In this document: one piece after another, positions 8,110 through 16,991 of the stretch
Layout: the number at the start of each line of letters is the position of its first letter
Position numbering within the stretch: the first letter of the stretch is position 1
From: a beta proteobacterium CB
GTDB taxonomy: Bacteria; Pseudomonadota; Gammaproteobacteria; Burkholderiales; Burkholderiaceae
DNA length: 64,000 nt
NCBI GenBank assembly: GCA_000342265.1
Contig: CP004348.1
Span: 620,001 to 684,000, forward strand
Direction: 5' to 3'
Translations under genes and position numbers: made by a program
The notes under the pieces: generated by a model
What the model was told of the DNA's origin: nothing
Databases searched by the model: none
What the model saw: only the letters and a program-made list of their open reading frames with translations

Positions 8110-11100
8110 AAAATTTCCTACAAAAGATCTGGTCTGTTCTGCAATATTGCGGTCGTACGCTCAAGTTAGGTGCAGTTACCTTGTTTGTCGTTGTCAAGAA
8201 AGATTTATTTCATCTGGTTGGTCATGTCGGTAGTAAGAGTAAGAAAGTTAGCAAAAGTAAAGCGTTTGATAAACAGCACGCGCAACACCTGATTTCTGCA
8301 AATCTATCAAAGACTAAACCGGGCCATTGGTTTCCTCACTTGCAGACGCATTGGTATGCTGCTATCAAAACAATTCGCAGTGAGTGGCAAGAATTTAGAG
8401 TTGAAATAGCAATTTTGCTCGAGCGAATTCGCCAGATTCGCAATCAAACACCAGAGCAAAAATTAGTAGGGATGTTGTCTGCTTTTGATACTGAAAGAAA
8501 AACGATTTTGGCAGCCAGTATTGTCATCAATATATTGGCATTGGCATTCCCATTGTTGATGCTGCAGCTATATGATCGCATTCTGCCGCAACAATCTTTA
8601 GATACCTTGGGCTTATTTGCCATTACTGTGGGTATTGCTGTTGCACTCGAGTCCGTTACACGAGTGGCGAGATCCTACACCACTGCTTGGATCTCAGCTC
8701 GTTTTGAACATAAGGCCATGATGGCAGTGGCTGAGAGAGCTTTGGTAGAACCTCTCCATTCTTTTGAGCGTCAAGGTACTGGCGCTGTTATGGAAAACTT
8801 TAAATCAATTTCAAGCTTGAAATATCACTATTCTGGACAGACATTTCAGCAGTTGATGGATTTGCCATTCACGTTGTTATATGTATTGATCATTTTTATT
8901 CTCAATATTTGGATTGGTTTAGTTGTTACTTTTGGCTATGCAATCTTTGTCTATATCACCTGGAAGATGGGGCGTAATGACCCTGAGTTAATTAAAGAGC
9001 AGAAGGCTGCTGACTTACGCCGTAGTAATTTTCTAAATGAAACGCTCGGCAATATCCATACGATGAAATCCATGTCGATGGAAGCCTTGATGTTGCGTCG
9101 TTATGAGCGTCTTCAAGAATCGGGTGCGCGCATCATGGCGCGTATGACCTATGCTGGAGACATGTCCTCTGGAGTAGGCAATATCTTTTCACCCTTAATG
9201 ACAACGATCATTGTTGCGTTGGGAGCCTATCTCGTTATCACCCATCACCTCACTAACGGTGAATTGGCAGCATGTATTTTGTTGGGTATGCGATCGCTTG
9301 CACCGTTGCAGCGTTTAGGCGGTATGTGGACCAAATTTCAACAGGACGAAGTGCTACGTGATGGCTTGGCTAAGACTTTGTCATTGTCTGGTTTTCCTAA
9401 GAATACGACTTATAGTGCTGAAGAGGATGACAAACCTTTTGATGAAGATAAGAAGCCTTCATCTATCGAGTTGCGTGATGTCAGCTATCAATTCCCAGGG
9501 ACTCAAAATCGGATTTTTGAACATCTCAATCTATCGATAGCTGCTGGAGAGTGCGTCGCTATTACTGGCGATACTGGAGCAGGGCGAAGCACTTTGCTCC
9601 ATCTTATCTCAGGTGTTATTACGCCGACTGAAGGTAGCGTATTAGTAAACGGAAAAAATATCTCGGAAATTGATCTTCGTAAAATTTCTGAGGAAATTGC
9701 TTATCTGCCTCAAACCACGCAAATGTTTGAAGGTTCCTTACTTGATAATGCGAGTGTGTTTGATGCCAAGCGGGTCGACCGTGCCTTAGCTACAGCAAAA
9801 TCTCTGGGCTTGGGTGACTTTGTATCTAAAATGCCACGGGGTTGGGATTCGCCGGTGGGGGACATGGCAACCGATTCATTGCCGCCAGGATATCGTCAGC
9901 GTATTGCCATTGTGCGCGCACTTTCAAATCAACCCAGTATTGTTCTGATTGATGATCCAACTTCGACGATTGATTCAGAAGGTGACACAGTTTTCTTGCG
10001 CTTCTTGGAGTCGGTTAAAGGGAAAGTCACTTTAGTCATCGTGTCCCAAAGGCCTTCGTACTTGCGACTCGCTAATAAAACCTGGTTCTTAAGTGGCGGA
10101 ACTCTGACTTACATTGAGCCAGGTCAGGTGACCAGCTTAAGTGGAGCGCCACTGAACAAACCTCAGTCGACTGGTGCTGATGTTGCCTTAGTGGGCTCTG
10201 ATGCTGACAGAGGCTCTAGTTATCAAGCCTTGTCGAGCGCAGAGTTTTTTGAATCACCTTTAAAGCGCGGGCATATTGATTCACAACGATGGGAGCGTAC
10301 GAACGAGACCGTGAATAGCAATTTCAAAAATGAAACTGATTTATCGTCATGTTTGACATTATTGTTAAAGCTCATGAATTCTCGGGGTACTGCTCGCGAA
10401 GTTGCAGAATCTTTACCTTACTTTACTGAAAGTCTTGATTTACCAGGCTTTCATAATGCCATGGCCCAATTAGGCTATAAGGTCGTTAAAGTACATTGCG
10501 CCTTAGGTGATTTGGATGCGCGTTCATTGCCTTGTTTATTTTTGCCTGACGATGGCTTTGGCTTTATTGCCATGGGCCGGGTTGGCAATCACATGCGTAA
10601 AGGTATCAGTGAGTCTGCCGAGGTGGATCTAGAGCCCAATTTAAATATGATGGGCGAAGCATTCTTTTACGAGTTAGCTGATACCAAGACGCTTGAGAAC
10701 CGCTCTTGGGTATTTAGGGTGATGTTGCGCTTCTCACCGCTGATTGGTCAGGCGACTATTTCTGCCTTGGTTACTGGTCTGGTGATTATGGCTGGACCTC
10801 TATTTTTGATGGTGGTTTACAGCACCATTATTCCTTCTGGAGCAGAAGATAGCCTCTTGTATTTAGGAATTGGCTCAGTACTTGCGTTGGTTGTAGCGTT
10901 CTTTTTTATGCGTCAGCGTGCCCGTATTCTGTCTTACATTGCAGGACGAATTGAATACCTTTTCGGCGCAACGATTTTGCAGCAGGTATTCAAAATGTCT
11001 CCGGCCTATACCGAGCGTGCTTCTGTTGGATCACAAACTTCACGCTTACAAAGCTTTGAGGCTATTCGAGATTTATTTGTAGGTCCACTAGCCTCTACAG

Positions 11101-12383
11101 TGTTGGAATCTCCCGCCACCATCATTCTGTTAATCGCCTTATCCATTATTAATCCGATTGCACTTTTAATATTCATCATCATGGCAACGGTATATGGAGT
11201 CTTGTATTGGATTTTCTCTGTGCCAACCCGTGATCGCGTTGCCGCAGTCAGCAAAGAATCTACCAAGCGTAACGAATTCTTGGTAGAAATGATTACGAAG
11301 ATGCGTGTTGTACGAGAGTGTGGCGCTCAAACTCTTTGGCTAGAGCGTTTTAGAGAGATTTCTGCGAACGCTACTATGGCAGCATTTAGAGCTGAGCAGA
11401 TGTCGTCATTATTGATGGGTGTCTCCTACTTTGTGATGATGCTTTCAGCTCTCCTCATTGTTGCTGCGACTGTTCCTGCGGTCTTTACTTTAACCGTCTC
11501 TTCTGGCGCCTTAATTGCATCCATGATGTTGATGTGGCGGGTATTGACGCCAATCCAAACAGTCTTTACGAATATGACCCGTATTGAGCGAGTGAGCAAT
11601 GCTACTCGTCAAATTGATGGGCTCATGAAGATCCAAGGCGAAGGTAATGGCTCTGCCAGTTCGCTGGTTGCTCGAGGTTTGGAAGGCTCTGTTGAATTTG
11701 CACGCGTTTCATTTCGTTACTCCTTAAACGTTGATCCCGCCTTGATTGGCGTTGAATTTAAAGTTTCTCCTGGCGAGATGGTTGCTATCAGCGGTCCGAA
11801 TGGCGGCGGTAAATCCACCTTACTTAAGCTCATCTTGGGAATGTACCAACCGCAAGCCGGAGCGATATTGATCGATAACGTTGATATTCGTCAGCTAGAT
11901 CCGATTGAGTTGCGCCGCATGGTGGGATATGCCCCGCAAGATATCCAGTTATTTAGAGCCACGATTGTCCAGAATCTGCGCTTAGCACGTCCTGATGCGA
12001 GTGATGATGAGGTCTATCAAGCGCTGGATATGGCGGGAGCACTGGAGCAGGTATTGGCACTTCCAAGAGGCTTGGAATACCGTGTGGGCGATAACACTAA
12101 TGATTTGCCAACCAACCTAAAGCAAAAGCTTTCTTTGGCGCGCGCTTATTTGACTCGTGCACCGATCATGCTGTTTGACGAGCCTGGTGCAGGTTTAGAC
12201 GAATTGGGTGATCGTAAATTTATGGAAACTTTACGCGAGATGAAAGGTAAGACTACTGTGATCTTTATTAGTCATCGCCCGAGTCACATTCGTTTGGCAG
12301 ACACCTTATTAGTTTTAGACAAAGGCTATTTACGTGCTGCTGGGCCTCCCAATGAATTATTGAAGCAACCTGCAGCAGCTTAG
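8106..12383 (+). CDS. Single-chain double ABC transporter for type I secretion
   Basis: Two complete ABC half-transporters are joined in one 1425-residue chain; type I exporters are normally homodimers of 550-750-residue halves. The order is a basic N-terminal region (1-130), membrane domain 1 (130-425), NBD1 (about 455-680), a C39-like segment with no obvious protease signature (745-860), membrane domain 2 (875-1165) and NBD2 (1190-1420). NBD1 is degenerate: Walker A GDTGAGRST has Arg494 for Lys, Walker B LIDDP has Asp617 for Glu, and the H-loop has Gln648. NBD2 is canonical at Lys1236, Glu1359 and His1390. Neither signature matches LSGGQ: LPPGY at 592-596 and LPTNL at 1334-1338. By analogy with asymmetric ABC transporters, one ATP site probably hydrolyses and the other only binds. 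Coupled to the upstream channel gene. Confidence 0.93.
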   Translation: MKNFLQKIWSVLQYCGRTLKLGAVTLFVVVKKDLFHLVGHVGSKSKKVSKSKAFDKQHAQHLISANLSKTKPGHWFPHLQTHWYAAIKTIRSEWQEFRVEIAILLERIRQIRNQTPEQKLVGMLSAFDTERKTILAASIVINILALAFPLLMLQLYDRILPQQSLDTLGLFAITVGIAVALESVTRVARSYTTAWISARFEHKAMMAVAERALVEPLHSFERQGTGAVMENFKSISSLKYHYSGQTFQQLMDLPFTLLYVLIIFILNIWIGLVVTFGYAIFVYITWKMGRNDPELIKEQKAADLRRSNFLNETLGNIHTMKSMSMEALMLRRYERLQESGARIMARMTYAGDMSSGVGNIFSPLMTTIIVALGAYLVITHHLTNGELAACILLGMRSLAPLQRLGGMWTKFQQDEVLRDGLAKTLSLSGFPKNTTYSAEEDDKPFDEDKKPSSIELRDVSYQFPGTQNRIFEHLNLSIAAGECVAITGDTGAGRSTLLHLISGVITPTEGSVLVNGKNISEIDLRKISEEIAYLPQTTQMFEGSLLDNASVFDAKRVDRALATAKSLGLGDFVSKMPRGWDSPVGDMATDSLPPGYRQRIAIVRALSNQPSIVLIDDPTSTIDSEGDTVFLRFLESVKGKVTLVIVSQRPSYLRLANKTWFLSGGTLTYIEPGQVTSLSGAPLNKPQSTGADVALVGSDADRGSSYQALSSAEFFESPLKRGHIDSQRWERTNETVNSNFKNETDLSSCLTLLLKLMNSRGTAREVAESLPYFTESLDLPGFHNAMAQLGYKVVKVHCALGDLDARSLPCLFLPDDGFGFIAMGRVGNHMRKGISESAEVDLEPNLNMMGEAFFYELADTKTLENRSWVFRVMLRFSPLIGQATISALVTGLVIMAGPLFLMVVYSTIIPSGAEDSLLYLGIGSVLALVVAFFFMRQRARILSYIAGRIEYLFGATILQQVFKMSPAYTERASVGSQTSRLQSFEAIRDLFVGPLASTVLESPATIILLIALSIINPIALLIFIIMATVYGVLYWIFSVPTRDRVAAVSKESTKRNEFLVEMITKMRVVRECGAQTLWLERFREISANATMAAFRAEQMSSLLMGVSYFVMMLSALLIVAATVPAVFTLTVSSGALIASMMLMWRVLTPIQTVFTNMTRIERVSNATRQIDGLMKIQGEGNGSASSLVARGLEGSVEFARVSFRYSLNVDPALIGVEFKVSPGEMVAISGPNGGGKSTLLKLILGMYQPQAGAILIDNVDIRQLDPIELRRMVGYAPQDIQLFRATIVQNLRLARPDASDDEVYQALDMAGALEQVLALPRGLEYRVGDNTNDLPTNLKQKLSLARAYLTRAPIMLFDEPGAGLDELGDRKFMETLREMKGKTTVIFISHRPSHIRLADTLLVLDKGYLRAAGPPNELLKQPAAA

Positions 12384-12409
12384 TTAAGAAATGCGCCAGT
12401 AAATTATTA

Positions 12410-12446
12410 AAGCAAACTGAGTAAAGCAAACTTATTTAAGCAAACT
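12410..12446 (+). repeat. Three AAGCAAACT repeats at 14-bp period
   Basis: Exact copies of AAGCAAACT start at 12410, 12424 and 12438, and weaker A-rich copies continue to about 12470. They fill most of the 103-bp gap between the ABC gene and the hlyD-like gene. No hairpin is apparent. The array could be slippage-prone spacer DNA or a protein-binding array. Confidence 0.6.
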
Positions 12447-12486
12447 TAGTAAAACAAAGATAGCAAAACCGTTAGAGAGTTAAATT

Positions 12487-13689
12487 ATGAATACGCCGAT
12501 TGATCAAGAACCAGAAAAAGGCAACCGACTAGTACTGGGTAGTCGCAATGACAATTACATTGCGAAAGCTATTCTTTTGGAGGAGGCCGCACCACCAGTC
12601 TACTGGCAAACCACGGTCAAATTGATTGCTTACTCCTTGGGCGCATTCTTTATCTGGGCTTTGTTTGCAAATTTAGATGTGGTGGCAACAGCACCTGGCC
12701 AGGTAATGCCTATTCAGTCGGTGAAGATCATTCAGCATGTAGATGGTGGAAGAATAGCTGAGATCAATGTATCTGATGGACAAGATGTTAAAGAGGGGCA
12801 GGTATTGATGCGTCTCAATGACACGGAAGCCAGTGCTGAGTACCTCACCCTAACAGCAAAGTATTGGAGTCTTTACACGCGCGTAGAGCGCCTGCGTGCT
12901 TTGCTAGGTGATCGTAAGGCCGATTTTTCTGCTGTGCCTGAGCAGTACAAGCAGTTAGTGGCTGAGCAGGAATTTACTTTAAAGACCTCAAAAGATCAGG
13001 TTAACCAACTCGAATCTGAAATTAAGATCTTGAGTGAAGTGAGTTCGATTCGGGGTGATTTGGCAAAAGAAAAATTAGCAACTCGTGTGCAAGCTTTGGA
13101 TGCCCAAAGAAACTTAAGTCAAGCCCAGGCTGAATTATTGCGCTATCGCAAAGCCAGCATGGATGATCTCAATACGACAACGGGTGAGCTTTCTCAGGTT
13201 GAAGAGCAAATGACGAAGTTGAAAGACCGTTTAGAGCGGGTTGATGTCGTCTCTCCAGTGGATGGTGTAGTGCAAGATTTGAAGTTCCGCACCCTTGGTG
13301 GCGTTATTCCACCTGGTGCTACCTTGATGAATATAGTACCGGTTGATGGCAAGATGCATGCTGAGGTTCGCGTGCAGCCTACTGATATTGGTTTTGTAAA
13401 GAAGGGTGAAGAGGCACGACTCAAGCTAGGCACATATGACTTTATGCGTTATGGCACGATTACCGGTAAGGTCATTATGGTCTCTTCATTTAGCTCATTA
13501 GATGAAAAATCAAACCCGTATTTCAAGGTAGTGGTGAGCATTCCACAAAACTTTGTGGGTGATAAAGAGAAAACCATTGAACCGGGTATGACAGTTCAGG
13601 CAGACATCATTACCGATCGTCAGTCCGTTCTGAAGTACTTATTCCGTCCAATCTATGTGGCTTTCTCGCAGGGTATGCGCGAGCGCTAA
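12487..13689 (+). CDS. HlyD-family membrane fusion protein (type I secretion adaptor)
   Basis: The periplasmic adaptor that links the inner-membrane ABC protein to the TolC-like channel. The cytoplasmic N-terminus (about 1-45) is followed by one transmembrane helix (LIAYSLGAFFIWALFANLDV). The first half of the lipoyl domain (VDGGRIAEINVSDGQDVKEG) comes next, then a long coiled-coil hairpin (about 130-250), the second lipoyl half (VVSPVDGVVQDLKFRTLGGV) and a beta-barrel ending in GMTVQADI near 375. The 400-residue length is normal for the family. It lies 103 bp after the ABC gene in the same direction and completes the three-part exporter. Confidence 0.95.
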   Translation: MNTPIDQEPEKGNRLVLGSRNDNYIAKAILLEEAAPPVYWQTTVKLIAYSLGAFFIWALFANLDVVATAPGQVMPIQSVKIIQHVDGGRIAEINVSDGQDVKEGQVLMRLNDTEASAEYLTLTAKYWSLYTRVERLRALLGDRKADFSAVPEQYKQLVAEQEFTLKTSKDQVNQLESEIKILSEVSSIRGDLAKEKLATRVQALDAQRNLSQAQAELLRYRKASMDDLNTTTGELSQVEEQMTKLKDRLERVDVVSPVDGVVQDLKFRTLGGVIPPGATLMNIVPVDGKMHAEVRVQPTDIGFVKKGEEARLKLGTYDFMRYGTITGKVIMVSSFSSLDEKSNPYFKVVVSIPQNFVGDKEKTIEPGMTVQADIITDRQSVLKYLFRPIYVAFSQGMRER

Positions 13690-13728
13690 TCGCCCGCTAT
13701 TCCAATATGGCAGAGGCATATAGAGATT

Positions 13729-15483
13729 ATGACCACTATGAATTCATCGACACCAAATAAGAAGGTAAAGATGCCCAGCACTTTAATCGGTGCTACGACG
13801 TCCGCTTCTCGTAAGTCGGTGGTTAATCATGTGTCGCTCTCAGAGCGTCAACAAGAGATAGTCACCTTGCTCGCAGAAGGAAAGAGTAATAAAGAAATCG
13901 CGGATTATCTTAAGATTGGCTACGGTACTGTTAAGCAACACTTATTTGTGCTGTTTCGCAAGTTGGGCGTGAGCAATCGTACCAAGGCAGTTATCACAGC
14001 AAATCAGTTGATGAAAGAATATCCCAGTGACTTTGGTGTGAGTGCTAAATCATCACCAAAAGGCAAGCTTGCTCTTGCTCGCTCAGGAGCTCATTCTTGG
14101 CGCTTAGTATCGGCTGTTGTCATTTCTATTCCAGATACCGCCTTAGCAAGCCCAGAGGAGTTAGATTGGCGTAATCAGTACTTATCCGATTTGCGTGATG
14201 TTCTACAAAATTATGTAGATGCGCTCGACGGCCAGTTTTTGCTATTGCCTTATGGTGGCATGTTGGCTTGGTTTGGCTATCCGCATACACACTTGGATGA
14301 TGCCGATCGAGCAGTGCAGTTGGCGCAGTTTGGCCAGCAGTACTCGAATCATTATTTGGAAAGTGATGCTGCGCTTCATCCTGACAAGCGATCCTTGCAC
14401 GCCATTGGCATCGGTATTGCATCTAAGCCAGAGATGAGCTCGGATAAGACGAATGAGTTATTTGCTTCGGATGCATTCCGTGTGGCTGCCATATTGGCAC
14501 GCAATGCTCGACCCCTGAAACATCCATTAGCAGATTTGCTGACTAAAAAATTAGCTCCTTATGGCGTGCCTTGGTTGACTGTGAAAGCGAAAGCTCCCGA
14601 GTTAGTTCAGGTCGGAGAAATCGTTGCTGTTGGTGAAAGTGGTAATGATCCAGTGGATGTGAGATCCTTATGGGGGGGCTTGCCATTCTTGGATAATGTC
14701 ATGGACTCAGTAAAGTCTGGTGTGGCGCAATGGGTGGCAGTGGAGTCTTGGCCACCAGCGTTGGCCACTTCACTCATTGATGCGATTGGTAATGTGGCTC
14801 AACTCAATGGCTATCAAGCAATTCATATTCGTACACCAAGTCAGCAGCGTCGCGATAAATTGCTCCAAAGCTTTGCTACCCAAGCAGAAAATAGTCGCAG
14901 TGATTTTGATTACAGTGCTTTAGATCTCCCAATCAACGCCGGTGGTGGAGAGCGTCTTGGCGCGTTCTTCGCTCAGCAGTCGATGATCAAGCCTTTGGTC
15001 ATTCAGGTGTATGGATTAAAAGCACTAGAAGCCTTTAAGTATGTTTTGGGTGATCGCGGTATTGATCGCATGGCAGCTAGACCAATCCTAGTTATTGTCG
15101 CCAACTTAAAAGAAGCGGGTTCTTCGCAAACTTCAGTGCGATTACTGGGGCCAAGACCGGTGGAGATGCCGTTCTCCCGTATTTATTCAATGAAAGCCCC
15201 TACGCAAGAGTCTTTGCCAGAAAACATCCGTGTCGATATGCAGGCTATCCTAGATGAGCTTTCAGCACATGCACAATCGATTGTCATGACGGCTGCTCAA
15301 GATCCTCAAAAACCCATACAGGAGACGATCTCTAATTTGAATTTGCCGCATCATCAAATGCAAAGTGGTTTGCAAGAGTTGGCAGCGGCTGGATTTATTT
15401 CAGCGAGTCAAGCTGGCGGCTTTGAGTTCCGAGATCAGGCTACTGCAGAAGCGATTCAAAATCTGAGTTTACCCCGCACGTAA
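13729..15483 (+). CDS. LuxR-type HTH regulator with a metal-less cyclase-like domain
   Basis: Residues 37-95 form a LuxR-type HTH (LSERQQEIVTLLAEGKSNKE, then GYGTVKQHLFVLFRKLGVSN). Residues 120-260 resemble the class III cyclase domain of large cyclase/ATPase regulators: the block MLAWFGYPHTHLDDADRAV matches their ...LAYFGYPxAHEDDAERAV region. However, the metal-binding GD is replaced by Tyr175-Gly176, and no aspartate is evident in the first metal motif. This is probably a pseudo-cyclase used for binding or dimerisation. The remaining 300 residues look like an NTPase-type fold without a P-loop; that reading is weak. It sits between the adaptor gene and the substrate genes and is the obvious candidate regulator of the locus, possibly acting at the GTTATATAAC elements (inference). 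Confidence 0.8.
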   Translation: MTTMNSSTPNKKVKMPSTLIGATTSASRKSVVNHVSLSERQQEIVTLLAEGKSNKEIADYLKIGYGTVKQHLFVLFRKLGVSNRTKAVITANQLMKEYPSDFGVSAKSSPKGKLALARSGAHSWRLVSAVVISIPDTALASPEELDWRNQYLSDLRDVLQNYVDALDGQFLLLPYGGMLAWFGYPHTHLDDADRAVQLAQFGQQYSNHYLESDAALHPDKRSLHAIGIGIASKPEMSSDKTNELFASDAFRVAAILARNARPLKHPLADLLTKKLAPYGVPWLTVKAKAPELVQVGEIVAVGESGNDPVDVRSLWGGLPFLDNVMDSVKSGVAQWVAVESWPPALATSLIDAIGNVAQLNGYQAIHIRTPSQQRRDKLLQSFATQAENSRSDFDYSALDLPINAGGGERLGAFFAQQSMIKPLVIQVYGLKALEAFKYVLGDRGIDRMAARPILVIVANLKEAGSSQTSVRLLGPRPVEMPFSRIYSMKAPTQESLPENIRVDMQAILDELSAHAQSIVMTAAQDPQKPIQETISNLNLPHHQMQSGLQELAAAGFISASQAGGFEFRDQATAEAIQNLSLPRT

Positions 15484-15504
15484 CGATTGTCGCTTGCATC
15501 AGCC

Positions 15505-16392
15505 ATGCAAAGAATACTAACGATACTGGCGATATTTTCGATCTTGTTGTTGCAGGTTGCCTGTGTCAACACATCAACACCACAAGCAACCCCAAAAGTA
15601 GTGCAAACGCAAACGCAAACGCAAACTCAGACACAAGAACAAACACTAGGCAATAAATCCAATACTGCTCAGACTGAGGTGGTAGACCAAAGCCAAGGCA
15701 AGGTCATGGTAGTTGGTATTAAGGGGGAAATATCCAAAAATGCTTTAGAAAAACTCAAGCAATCACTCGGCCAAGTCACGGGCGATCCGATTCCGGCAGG
15801 CTTAATTGTTTTATTGGATTCTCCAGGCGGGGATGGTGTAGCAGCAATGCAGATGGGGCGCTTACTTCGCAAAGCAAATGCCCATGTTTTTGTTACTGGG
15901 CAATGCGCTAGCGCTTGTATTTTTGTATTAGCAAGTGGTGTGGTGAGAGTGGCACCCTCTTATTCAGTTGGAATTCATCGGGGTAGGGTGACGATGAGTG
16001 ATGCCAATGCCAAGATTATTAAAGAAGTCGATATTAATAATCCTCAAGCTAAGGCTGCCTTGCAGCATTTTGAGAGTCAAGCGCCGCTCTATTTTGCGGA
16101 AATGGGCATGTCGCCAGAACTGTTTCCTTTAATGCAATCTCATCAATTAAAGGGTGTGTATCGATTGAGCAGTGCTGAGATCGCCAAAACTAAGTTATCT
16201 GGATTTGAAACTGCTTACTTACAACAAAGAGCAGCTTTCTATCATAATCAAATTGGTCCTTATCGCATGGATCAGGATGAGTTTAAGAGTCGCACTCAAA
16301 AGGTAGCCTCTAGATGTTCTGGCTTTGAAAAGCAACACACGGAGTTTATCCGGTGCTATAAACAGACTCTGAGAGAGCCTTTTCTCAACTGA
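15505..16392 (+). CDS. ClpP-fold periplasmic lipoprotein (COG3904-like)
   Basis: The ATG at 15505 gives a lipoprotein signal (MQRILTILAIFSILLLQVAC); a TTG at 15487 would add six residues. A Gln-Thr-rich linker follows, encoded by hexanucleotide repeats near 15604-15640. The domain then reads as ClpP/crotonase-fold: a nucleotide-like Gly loop (LLDSPGGDGVAAMQMGRLLR), a CASAC motif with candidate nucleophile Ser136, and candidate His158 in VGIHRG. This matches the group of predicted periplasmic ClpP-like proteins of unknown role. It begins 21 bp after the regulator gene, so it probably belongs to the exporter operon. It could process or quality-control secreted adhesins, but that is conjecture. 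Two Cys pairs near the C-terminus may form disulfides. Confidence 0.75.
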   Translation: MQRILTILAIFSILLLQVACVNTSTPQATPKVVQTQTQTQTQTQEQTLGNKSNTAQTEVVDQSQGKVMVVGIKGEISKNALEKLKQSLGQVTGDPIPAGLIVLLDSPGGDGVAAMQMGRLLRKANAHVFVTGQCASACIFVLASGVVRVAPSYSVGIHRGRVTMSDANAKIIKEVDINNPQAKAALQHFESQAPLYFAEMGMSPELFPLMQSHQLKGVYRLSSAEIAKTKLSGFETAYLQQRAAFYHNQIGPYRMDQDEFKSRTQKVASRCSGFEKQHTEFIRCYKQTLREPFLN

Positions 16393-16425
16393 TACTCTTC
16401 GTGTTCAGCAGTACCTGTCAATATA

Positions 16426-16435
16426 GTTATATAAC
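16426..16435. promoter_or_regulatory. GTTATATAAC palindrome upstream of the substrate remnant
   Basis: A perfect 10-bp palindrome ending exactly 88 bp before the ATG at 16524. The following bases (GAATAACGGCCTT) resemble those after the copies at 16894 and 21641 (nAATATCAGGCTT). Shared spacing and flanks argue for a common operator or promoter element. Confidence 0.55.
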
Positions 16436-16523
16436 GAATAACGGCCTTTTATGTGCCTGTAAACATCTTTATAGTCATCGCATATAGGGTAATTTCATCC
16501 TAGATACTCACTGACATTAGGTC

Positions 16524-16781
16524 ATGGCTGATAAAACAAGTAATGCACCCACACCTCAGCAGGTCAATGATGCTCAGTGTCTTGACAGCATGACTTCATT
16601 GCAACAACTCAGTGTAGTGGAGCAAAACTTTCTTATACGAGGTCTTAGCTACCCCAGTTTGGATGCATCACTTCAGAATTTAGAGTCCTCCCTTGCCTTT
16701 TTTAGTTCGGATATTGTTGCTTGGACAATGACGGGTGAAGAGTCTTCGCCAAATGCTCGCTGCATTTCACTCTGGCTGTGA
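16524..16781 (+). pseudogene. N-terminal remnant of a type I-secreted substrate gene
   Basis: The first 30 residues (TPQQVNDAQCLDSMTSLQQ) match the N-termini of the two large substrate proteins at 16992 and 21740 almost residue for residue. Similarity then fades after VVEQ and the frame stops at residue 85, without the Pro/Ser-rich linker, repeats or C-terminal module. It retains the upstream palindrome at 88 bp. It is best read as a decayed third paralogue. A short functional peptide carrying only the N-terminal motif is possible but less likely. Confidence 0.6.
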
Positions 16782-16880
16782 AATAATTGCACTAATTTCA
16801 TGCTTCCTTGATGCTACACTTAAGGGGGATTTATTTAGTAGTCAATAAAAAATCTAAATTAATCAAGCATTTAAAACTAT

Positions 16881-16903
16881 TTATATAACTATAGTTATAT
16901 AAC
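16881..16903. promoter_or_regulatory. Perfect 22-bp palindrome upstream of the second substrate gene
   Basis: Positions 16881-16902 read identically on both strands, with arms built from two TTATATAA half-sites around a central TATA. The right half is GTTATATAAC (16894-16903), ending 88 bp before the ATG at 16992 and followed by CAATATCAGGCTT, which is nearly identical to the sequence after the 21641 copy. Confidence 0.65.
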
Positions 16904-16991
16904 CAATATCAGGCTTACTTTTATCTCGCTAAGCGAATAATGTTGAGACATAAGGGCAATAGTGCTTTTATGTATTGATTGCAAATGAGTA

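Noticed and set aside
8106..12383. Two ABC genes merged by a missed stop codon
   Set aside because: The frame is continuous over the junction (about residues 690-745) with ordinary codons and a linker; as given, it is one gene. Raw-read confirmation is still wanted.
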